DNA of 36,159 nucleotides, taken from positions 1 to 36,159 of the IMG/VR virus record IMGVR_UViG_3300045970_001208. One strand, given 5' to 3'. This stretch comes from a virus. The position numbers and the translations under genes are program-made. Shown here piece by piece: positions 29,906 through 36,159 of this stretch (within the stretch, counting starts at the first letter, position 1; each line of letters opens with the position of its first letter). The notes below the pieces were generated by a model. The model made no database searches. It worked only from the letters and a program-made list of their open reading frames with translations, and was not told the DNA's origin.

Positions 29906-31472
29906 CGACGTTGTCCTCCTTCGCGGGATCGGACTGTGAACCGGACGCCGGCGCGGTCGCCGCGGGGGCGGTCGCTCCGGCCGCGGGCCAGTCCAGGCCC
30001 TTCGCCTTGACGTAGTCGCGGGCCTCGGCGACCTCGTCGACGATCCCGAAGAAGTCGTGTCCAGCCTCGCGGGCCAGCTTCTGCGGAGACGTCTGGAACG
30101 TGTCGAGGGCGAGCTTGTTCGCCTGCTGGTCCTTGATCGGATCGACCCACGGCCAGCGCCGGGCCTGCCACGAGACCTGGTGGTATTTCTCCTCGCGGTT
30201 CACGGAGAGCGGCATCGGGCCGGTGGAGGTGGGCACCATGATCGTTCCGAACCGGAGGTTGAAGCGCAGCCAGCGCCGGTAGACCTCGGACACGAACGCC
30301 TCGATGAACCACTCCTGCAGCGCCTTCCACACCTCGCGCTCCTCGAGGACGCCCGCGCGGATCGACGAGTAGTTGACCCCCTCGAGGTCGGAGGCGAGGA
30401 GGTTGTAGGAGCAGCTGACGGACGAGGCGAACTTCCGAAGGCACGCCTTGACGAACGGGTCGAACTCCCCGTTCGGATACTTGTTGTCGTGGGCCACCAG
30501 CTCCTGGTTGTACGCCAGGTGCCCATACTCCCCGGGCTCGGACGGGAGCACGACGTTCCCCTGGGCGTCCTTGCCTTCCCCGGCGAACTTCGCCTCCTCG
30601 GAGTCCCGGATGAACATGGGGCTGTTGGCGCCCACCCGGGCCGCGACGAGCGCCGCCTCGCCATACTTCGCGATCAGATGGGCGTCCCACAGACCGGCCG
30701 TCGCCCAGGGCATCCCGCGCGACTGGCCGATCAGTTCCGGAATGTAGGCATGGATGACCCGGTCCGCTTCGATGCGCACCGGCTGGGTCGTCGCGTACGC
30801 CTGGGACGTCGCGGAGTAGGTGTCCGGGCGGGTCGTCAGGTGGTAGGCCACCACTGCCCCGAGCGCGTCCATCTCTATGCCCATGACGATCCGGCCGCCG
30901 TTGCGCAGGGGCTCGTTGCGGTTGATGTCCAGCAGCTCCGGGTCGATGAGTCGGACGGAGAAGTGGTATCCCGTGTCGTCCTTCGTCTCGTCCGTCAGCG
31001 CCAGGATCTCGCCGTCGATCGCGCCGTTCGACGCGGCCTGCCGCTGGATGCCCGTCCAGGTGAGGCGCCGGCGGGAGTCGCACGTCTTGAGTTGGCCCCA
31101 CTTCTGCCAGGCGGATTCGACCGCCTGGCTCGCCAGGGGATCCGGCGTGCCCGTCTCGTCCTTGAACCGGGCCTGCAGGATGACGCCCTTGGCTCCGACG
31201 AGGTTCGTCTCGACCATCCGCACGAACCGACGGATGTAGCCGTTGTTGTAGTAATCACTCCGGGACCGCGCGCGGGTGGCGCGCTGGTTGCGGAGGACGA
31301 GATCGTCCGCGGCGACCGGGTACGTCGGCCAGTCCCCGGAGAGCCGGTCCAGCCGGGCGGCGGACACGAGGTTTCGGACGGCGGAGGAACGCTGGGACCG
31401 CGGGGCCCGGCCGGCCATGGAACTTCCCAGGCGCTCGAGGGCACTCCCGAGGGCCCGGCCGACGCGGGACAC
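29892..31472 (-). CDS. Portal protein (lambda gpB family)
   Basis: This 526-aa protein starts at GTG 31472, sharing one base with the preceding TAG. It has the lambda portal pattern: an N-terminal Arg/Ser stretch, DYYNNGYIRRFVRMVETNLVG, then WTGIQRQAASNGAIDGEILALT and VRLIDPELLDI, and the C-terminal WxxFNLRFGTIMVPTS crown region. The portal forms the dodecameric ring at one vertex for DNA entry. Order terminase, connector, portal, protease/capsid follows lambda. Confidence 0.88.
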   Translation of the reverse strand: MSRVGRALGSALERLGSSMAGRAPRSQRSSAVRNLVSAARLDRLSGDWPTYPVAADDLVLRNQRATRARSRSDYYNNGYIRRFVRMVETNLVGAKGVILQARFKDETGTPDPLASQAVESAWQKWGQLKTCDSRRRLTWTGIQRQAASNGAIDGEILALTDETKDDTGYHFSVRLIDPELLDINRNEPLRNGGRIVMGIEMDALGAVVAYHLTTRPDTYSATSQAYATTQPVRIEADRVIHAYIPELIGQSRGMPWATAGLWDAHLIAKYGEAALVAARVGANSPMFIRDSEEAKFAGEGKDAQGNVVLPSEPGEYGHLAYNQELVAHDNKYPNGEFDPFVKACLRKFASSVSCSYNLLASDLEGVNYSSIRAGVLEEREVWKALQEWFIEAFVSEVYRRWLRFNLRFGTIMVPTSTGPMPLSVNREEKYHQVSWQARRWPWVDPIKDQQANKLALDTFQTSPQKLAREAGHDFFGIVDEVAEARDYVKAKGLDWPAAGATAPAATAPASGSQSDPAKEDNVDGNE

Positions 31473-32032
31473 TACCGGAACTCCACGCGGATGCGGCTGC
31501 CCGTGCCCTGTCCCTTGGAGATCTTGTCTGCCTGGCGTTCCGCCTCGTACTCCCGGCGCCAGCGGTTGCGTTCGGCGTGCAGCTGGTCATAGGTCCAGTT
31601 CTGCAGCGACCGGCCGTTGATCGCGTAGGAGGCGACGGTCGGGCTGTTCTGCAGCTTGAGGCGGATCCCTTCCTCGACGAGGTCGAGCATCTCCTTCGCG
31701 AAGCTGCGCCCCTCGGAGGCGGATCCGAACGACGCCTCGACGGTCAGCGTTCCCGTGTCGACCTCGTAGACATCAGATCCCTTCGTGACGATCGCGGAGT
31801 AGGGCCAGTCGCCCGCGGCCATCGCGCCACTGACGGTGGCGGAGACGGTGACGAGGAAGGTGCCGTCGGTGTTGTCGGTGCCCGCGACGGTGGTGAGCGC
31901 CGTGCCGTTGTTGAACCGATACGACAAAGTCCACCCGGCGGCCGGGCGGTAGTCGTCTCCGGGGTCCAGTGTCCACTTGGAGGTGGTGCCGGCGCGGATC
32001 TTGTCGGGGGCGACCGTCGGGGTGCTCGACAT
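31472..32032 (-). CDS. Ig-like domain fused to gpW-like head-tail connector
   Basis: This 186-aa protein starts at ATG 32032 behind GAAGGAGGG. Residues 1-100 form a beta-sandwich (AGTTSKWTLDPGDDYRPAAG, LTTVAGTDNTDGTFLVTVSA, VTKGSDVYEVDTGTLTVEA), resembling small phage Ig-like modules. From ~125 on a helical gpW-like part follows: AINGRSLQNWTYDQLHAERN and a basic tail. gpW closes the portal channel in lambda. The position between large terminase and portal is exactly where lambda carries gpW. Fusion of a surface-like beta domain to gpW is noteworthy. Confidence 0.65.
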   Translation of the reverse strand: MSSTPTVAPDKIRAGTTSKWTLDPGDDYRPAAGWTLSYRFNNGTALTTVAGTDNTDGTFLVTVSATVSGAMAAGDWPYSAIVTKGSDVYEVDTGTLTVEASFGSASEGRSFAKEMLDLVEEGIRLKLQNSPTVASYAINGRSLQNWTYDQLHAERNRWRREYEAERQADKISKGQGTGSRIRVEFR

Positions 32033-32125
32033 GGAGCCCTCCTTCGGTCAGGAACATCGAACAACGTGCCCGTTCAAAATCAAGAACGAATTGCGATGCT
32101 CGCATTCATGTCGGCACCGAGGCGG

Positions 32126-34057
32126 TCAGGAGCGCCAGCCGCTGACCCAGTTCCCACCCCCTCGGCGGCGGGTGAAAGGAGACCGCCGGACGGGCGCGGA
32201 CGCCTGCGGAGGAGGGCTGGGGGGGGCCGCGGGAGGCGCGGTCGGCTCCTCGGGGGCGGCCGGTGGCCGGCCCGCAACCTGGTCCGCCCAGCGCTGCCGG
32301 TTGGCGGCGAGGGGCACCCAGTCCGGGTTCAGGATGTAGAGGGCGGCCAGGGCATACTTCCGGGCGTCGAACGCCTCGTTGCGGCGGCCCTTGATCAGCA
32401 CCCACTCCCGCCGCGGCAGCCCCCGGTGGGCCCGGACCTGCGCCTTCATCGAGGTGATCTGGGCGAAGTAGTTGCGGTCGTAGCCATACCCTTCGGCGGG
32501 GAAGTGGCAGTAACCCGGCCCCGATTCCTCGATCTTCAGGCGGGAGTGCACCAGGTTGGACGCCTGGTCGTCGCCCACGACCCACAACTCCACGTGGCGT
32601 TGGCCCCGACCGGTGCGCTTCTTCCGGGGGGCCTCGAGCACACCCGTCCCGAAGGCGCCGGACCCCTTGACCGCGTAGGCCCGTCCCTTGCGGGACTGGC
32701 AGAACCGGTAGACCTCTCGGGTGCGGTGTCCGGAGTCGACGCATGCGATCTGGACCGCGAGGGGAAACCCGTGCTCGTGCTGCCAGGTGAGGTCCAGGAA
32801 CTGGCCGAACCGCTCCCAGACGTCGCCCCGGCTGGTGTCCCCGCGGATCACCCGGTACTCCACGCCCCACGACTCTTCCCCGGGGCCCCACGCGACGACC
32901 TCGACCTCGATGCGGTCGTCCTGGATGTCCGCCCCGGCGGTCAGGACCAGGCCCCCGGCCGGCACCCGCGCGGGGTAGTCTTCCGCCCGGGCGGCCACTG
33001 ACGTCTCGTCGACGGCGTCGCCGTCCTCCTCCCAGGTCTCCGCGATGACGGTGTTGACCCACACCTTGAGTTCCTCGCGGCCAGCGGCCTTGGCCTTCAG
33101 GAACTCCGTCGCCGCGTCCGCCCACGAATACCACCCGAGGGGGCTGTAGAGGCCCGAGAGATGGAACCCCACCGTCCGGCCGTCCCCGGTGGCAGTCGGA
33201 ACCCACTCCCCGGCGGCCAGCATCTCGGTCTTCCGGCCCTCCTGGATGAGGCGCTCGCAGGCCTGGCACTTCATTGCGGCGAGGCGAGGCTCCCCCTCCG
33301 GCCACTGGATCGCGCTCCAGGTGATCGGCTGGAAGACCCCGCAGTAGGGACACGGCACGTGGTAGTAGCGCTGGTCGGTCTCGAGAAACGCCCGCTCGAT
33401 CCGGCTGATCCCCTTCAGTTTGGGCGTGGAGACCAGGAAGATCTTCCGGTTCCTCCGGAAGTTGCTGGTGCGCCGGCGCGCCAGCTCGACCGGGTCACCC
33501 TCCTCCTCGACGTCGGAGTCGAAGGCGTCGATCTCGTCCATGAAGAGGTAGCGGGCCGGCATCGACCGCAAACCGACCGCGCTGTTCGCCCCGGTCATAA
33601 CGAGGATCCCGCCCGGAAACTCCTTCGCGAGGATCGTGTTCCCCGAGTCCCGGCTGCGGGACTCGCGGACCCGTTCCCGCAGGGCCGGGCACGCCTCGAT
33701 CATGTGGGCGATCCGCTGCTTCGAGGTCCGCTTCACCATCTCGACGGTCGGCTGGACGTACAGCATCGGGCCGGGAGCCTGGTGGATGACGTACCCCAGC
33801 CAGTTGTTTCCGGCCTCCGTACCGCCCAACTGGGATCCCTTCATGAAGATCACGGTTTCGATGGGCGACGACGGCGAGAGCGCGTCCATGATCGCGCGCA
33901 GGTACGGGGTCCGGCCGGTGTCCCAGCGCCAGGCTTCCGCGCTGGACTGCTGGGACAACTCCCGGTAGCGGTCCGCCCACTCGCTCACGGTGAGGCGCGG
34001 GTCCGGCCGCAGCCCCTCGGACCAGCCGGCCCGGTAGACGGTGGCGGCGTCGGTCAT
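32126..34057 (-). CDS. Terminase large subunit (lambda GpA family)
   Basis: This 643-aa protein starts at ATG 34057 (ATGA overlap). The ATPase has a Walker A-like MKGSQLGGTEAG (72-83) and Walker B LFMDEID (171-177). A CPYC (236-239) and CQAC (264-267) pair gives a zinc site. The nuclease half carries TAGADIQDDRIEVEVVAWG, the GpA-type first acidic motif. The enzyme cleaves concatemers and drives DNA into the prohead. The family points to cos-type packaging. The last ~35 residues are Pro/Ala/Arg-rich. A 93-bp non-coding gap follows before the gpW-like gene. Confidence 0.92.
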   Translation of the reverse strand: MTDAATVYRAGWSEGLRPDPRLTVSEWADRYRELSQQSSAEAWRWDTGRTPYLRAIMDALSPSSPIETVIFMKGSQLGGTEAGNNWLGYVIHQAPGPMLYVQPTVEMVKRTSKQRIAHMIEACPALRERVRESRSRDSGNTILAKEFPGGILVMTGANSAVGLRSMPARYLFMDEIDAFDSDVEEEGDPVELARRRTSNFRRNRKIFLVSTPKLKGISRIERAFLETDQRYYHVPCPYCGVFQPITWSAIQWPEGEPRLAAMKCQACERLIQEGRKTEMLAAGEWVPTATGDGRTVGFHLSGLYSPLGWYSWADAATEFLKAKAAGREELKVWVNTVIAETWEEDGDAVDETSVAARAEDYPARVPAGGLVLTAGADIQDDRIEVEVVAWGPGEESWGVEYRVIRGDTSRGDVWERFGQFLDLTWQHEHGFPLAVQIACVDSGHRTREVYRFCQSRKGRAYAVKGSGAFGTGVLEAPRKKRTGRGQRHVELWVVGDDQASNLVHSRLKIEESGPGYCHFPAEGYGYDRNYFAQITSMKAQVRAHRGLPRREWVLIKGRRNEAFDARKYALAALYILNPDWVPLAANRQRWADQVAGRPPAAPEEPTAPPAAPPSPPPQASAPVRRSPFTRRRGGGNWVSGWRS

Positions 34058-34605
34058 GGCTCGATCGACTCCGCCTCGAGGGCTGTAGCTATTGCTTCCT
34101 GAAGCAGCTGTTCAACAGTGTGCGGGTCCGTCTCCTGGGCGAGGGTTCCGGCGACCCGCGCCGGGATCGAGAGCATCCGATCCCGGATGGACCGGGCCCT
34201 CCGGAAGGCCTCGAGCTTGACGTCGTCCGCCGGGATCAGCTTCCCGGCCTTGGTCTCGTAGGAGAGCTTCTTGAGCTTGGCCTCGTAGGCCTCCCGGACG
34301 GACCGGGACTGGCTGTAGGTCAGGCCCTCCCCTCGGCCGGACCCCTTGGCTGCGACCGCGACTGCAGCCGCCGCCGGCGCTGGCGCCGGCCGGTCCAGTT
34401 CCCGATTCGGGGGCACCGTGGCCCGCTCCCATTCAGCGTCCGCCCGGGCGGGATCGATCCGGCCAGCCGTGTTGGAACGGATCCTCCCGGACTGCAGTGC
34501 CTTCTGGATTGCGGAGGTGTTGGCGCCCCGGTAGCCCAGGGCGCGCCGGTGTTCCGCGTAGGCGCGGATGCTGAGGCCCTTGGAGTCATCACGCTTCCGC
34601 GCCAT
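34054..34605 (-). CDS. Terminase small subunit (Nu1-like)
   Basis: This 183-aa protein starts at ATG 34605 with a GAGGCGGG region upstream; the frame up to 34692 is shadow. Residues ~10-65 carry the winged HTH: LSIRAYAEHRRALGYRGA, SAIQKALQSGRI, then GRIDPARADAEW. An Ala/Pro linker follows. Residues ~100-180 form the helical oligomerisation part (VREAYEAKLKKLSYETKAGKL in pieces, ending RVAGTLAQE). It would bind cos and recruit GpA. The DNA-binding half is shared with the protein encoded at 392. Confidence 0.82.
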   Translation of the reverse strand: MARKRDDSKGLSIRAYAEHRRALGYRGANTSAIQKALQSGRIRSNTAGRIDPARADAEWERATVPPNRELDRPAPAPAAAAVAVAAKGSGRGEGLTYSQSRSVREAYEAKLKKLSYETKAGKLIPADDVKLEAFRRARSIRDRMLSIPARVAGTLAQETDPHTVEQLLQEAIATALEAESIEP

Positions 34606-35971
34606 CCGCACCCGCCTCAACCGGCGACTCGTCGCGCGCCGCCGCGGCCGCCGCGAAGGCGGTCCCCTGCCCCTCGAGCTCCGCGACCCCACCCGTGGCG
34701 GTCTGCCACCGCTCGACGATCACGTCACAGTAGGCCGGGTCCAGTTCCATAAGGAAGGCGTGCCGGCCCGTCTCCTCCGCTCCCATGAGCGTGCTCCCGC
34801 TGCCGCCGAAGAAGTCGAGGACGTTCTCCCCGGGCTTGGACGAGTATTGGATCGCCCGCACCGCGAGCTCGACGGGCTTCTCTGTTAGGTGGACCATCGC
34901 GGTCGGGGTGACCTTCTTGATCGCCCACAGGTCCGGGACGTTCGCGGGGCCGAAGAACCGGTGCGCCGCGCCTTCCTTCCATCCGTAGAAGCACCACTCG
35001 TGGGCGCCCATGAAGTCCTTCCGCGTGAGGACGGGGTGTTGCTTGTCCCAGATGATCGACTGGCTAAAGTAGAGTCCGGACGCCTTCAGGGCCGGTGGGT
35101 AGTTGGCGCAGTTGGCGTATCCGCCCCAGATGTAGAACCCACCGCCTGGGATGAGGACCGTGGCCATGTTGCCGAACCAGGCCAGGAGCAGCTCGTCGAA
35201 CGCCTCGTCCGTGACGAAGTCGTTCAGCAGGGGGCGGTCCTTCGCGCGCATCTTTCCCGTGGGCTTCGACTTCTCGGGATGGCGCGAGAGGTCGAGCGAC
35301 TGGTGGTGCTTCGGTCCCGCGAACGACGAGAGGCCGGCGTTGATGGCGTTGTTGGACCGCGGCTCGACCTTCACGTTGTAGGGCGGGTCAGCGTTCACGA
35401 GGTGAATCTGCCCCCCCCCGACGAGACGATGTACGTCGTTGACATTAGCGGAGTTACCGCACAGCAGACGATGGTTTCCGAGGATCCAGAGATCCCCGGG
35501 GCGGGAGACGGGATCGTCGGGCGGGGCCGGCGCAGCGACCTCCTCGACGGTCTCGTCGTCGAGCAGGTCGTGCAGCTCGTCCAGGTCGAAGCCGATCAAC
35601 TCGAGGTCGAAGTCGAGATCCTTGAGGGCCCGCAGCTCCTCGACCAGGAGGTCCTCGTCCCACCCCGCGTCCAGGGCGAGCTGGTTGTCCGCGATGATGT
35701 AGGCCCGCTTCTGCGCGGGCGTGAGGTGGGTGAGCTCGATCACGGGGACCGTGGCCATCCCGAGTTTCTGTGCTGCCAGCAGCCGGCCGTGCCCCGCGAT
35801 GATCCCGGCCTCGCCATCGATGAGGATCGGGTTGGTCCACCCGAACTCGACGAGGCTCGCCGCGATCTTGGAAATCTGTTCATCGCTGTGCGTTCGGGGG
35901 TTCCGGTCGTAGGGGCGGAGACCATCGACCGGCCACATGCGGATCTCGCGGGCCGAGGGGACGTCGGACAT
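34589..35971 (-). CDS. ParB-like domain fused to adenine-specific DNA methyltransferase
   Basis: This 460-aa protein starts at ATG 35971 behind AAGGTGG; a GTG at 36004 is alternative. Residues ~10-140 are the ParB/Srx-like domain: DGLRPYDRNPRTHSDEQ and AGHGRLLAA (GHGR 60-63, the nucleotide-binding box), followed by the acidic helix (DLLVEELRALKDLDFD). The methyltransferase has NADPPY (193-198) as motif IV and LDFFGGSGST (385-394) as motif I, so beta class, probably N6-adenine. This ParB-MTase architecture is common in phages near terminase genes and may methylate cos-adjacent DNA or protect from restriction. Confidence 0.88.
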   Translation of the reverse strand: MSDVPSAREIRMWPVDGLRPYDRNPRTHSDEQISKIAASLVEFGWTNPILIDGEAGIIAGHGRLLAAQKLGMATVPVIELTHLTPAQKRAYIIADNQLALDAGWDEDLLVEELRALKDLDFDLELIGFDLDELHDLLDDETVEEVAAPAPPDDPVSRPGDLWILGNHRLLCGNSANVNDVHRLVGGGQIHLVNADPPYNVKVEPRSNNAINAGLSSFAGPKHHQSLDLSRHPEKSKPTGKMRAKDRPLLNDFVTDEAFDELLLAWFGNMATVLIPGGGFYIWGGYANCANYPPALKASGLYFSQSIIWDKQHPVLTRKDFMGAHEWCFYGWKEGAAHRFFGPANVPDLWAIKKVTPTAMVHLTEKPVELAVRAIQYSSKPGENVLDFFGGSGSTLMGAEETGRHAFLMELDPAYCDVIVERWQTATGGVAELEGQGTAFAAAAAARDESPVEAGADGAEA

Positions 35972-36019
35972 TTTCGTACCACCTTTCGGATTCCGTACCA
36001 CCACAGATTCCCTTTGTCG

Positions 36020-36159
36020 CTAGCGAGAAGCCGCGCCCCCGCGTACCCCGCAGCATTTTGCCCAGGTAGTACCTACGGCCCCCAGGGGGGCCACAGGTAG
36101 GCGTCCGGGCGCGCGTGGGCGCCGACGGGCGCGCCCCCCGTCACCTGGGGCGGCGGCAG
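36020..36159 (-). CDS. 3' end of the junction-spanning Nu1-like HTH protein (contains the second copy of 1-124)
   Basis: This is the downstream part of the frame beginning at 392. It ends at a TAG (36020-36022) that lies inside the 10-bp palindrome TCGCTAGCGA (36017-36026). The segment is GC-rich and low in complexity, and it codes for no domain I recognise. It ends 48 bp before the ATG of the ParB-methyltransferase gene, so the two are probably co-transcribed. If the overlapping 57-aa frame at 38-211 is the real one, this stretch would be non-coding leader. Confidence 0.4.
   Translation of the reverse strand, partial: AAAPGDGGRARRRPRAPGRLPVAPLGAVGTTWAKCCGVRGGAASR
36036..36159. repeat. Terminal direct repeat, right copy (circular overlap)
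   Basis: This is an exact copy of positions 1-124. Removing one copy gives a 36,035-bp circle in which position 36035 is followed by position 1. A minus-strand reading frame that starts at 392 stays open across this join and stops at 36020-36022. Confidence 0.95.

Overview
The window is a complete temperate tailed-phage (siphovirus-like) genome with high GC, broken at an arbitrary point. Positions 1-124 recur exactly at 36036-36159, so the unit length is 36,035 bp and the map closes into a circle. The head and packaging genes follow the lambda plan: GpA-family large terminase, gpW-like connector, lambda-family portal, S78 protease plus HK97-fold capsid, FII-like, Z-like, U-like, tail tube, chaperones and tape measure. 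A large serine integrase marks it as temperate. The host cannot be named. Strong AGGAGG ribosome sites, high G+C at third codon positions and a heptosyltransferase-like (GT9) gene suggest a GC-rich, probably Gram-negative bacterium.

Layout. (1) Positions 393-583 are a divergent control region. Rightward from it run an AlpA-like regulator (584-901) and a composite ORF (922-1629), which end at a strong terminator at 1652-1681. Leftward, through the circle junction, run a Nu1-like helix-turn-helix protein, a ParB-methyltransferase fusion, the small and large terminases, and then the whole structural and lysis operon down to a terminator at 13248-13275. (2) Positions 8884 down to 1694 (minus) are an early/replication operon. 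It holds a ribbon-helix-helix regulator, several uncharacterised proteins including a tandem paralog pair, a CCA-encoding tRNA-Met, a MazG-like protein, a run of very small zinc-motif proteins joined by 4-bp start/stop overlaps, a VRR-NUC nuclease, a replication initiator-like protein and a G39P-like helicase loader. (3) Positions 9023-12912 (plus) are an accessory/lysogeny operon: a second ribbon-helix-helix protein, a membrane zinc-ribbon protein, a DNA methyltransferase with a C-terminal nuclease-like domain, and the serine integrase. (4) Positions 12913-13298 are non-coding and hold a 38-bp near-perfect dyad that may be attP or a protein-binding site.

The most unusual points are a methyltransferase-GT9 glycosyltransferase fusion sitting between the capsid gene and the head-tail joining gene, a canonical 9-nt Shine-Dalgarno inside the protease-capsid fusion that would release capsid protein separately, a putative genetic switch built from two divergent ribbon-helix-helix genes around palindromes with no recognisable CI-type repressor, two DNA methyltransferases (one with a fused nuclease-like domain), a tRNA-Met with initiator-like features, and a terminase-small-subunit-like DNA-binding protein encoded near the contig junction.
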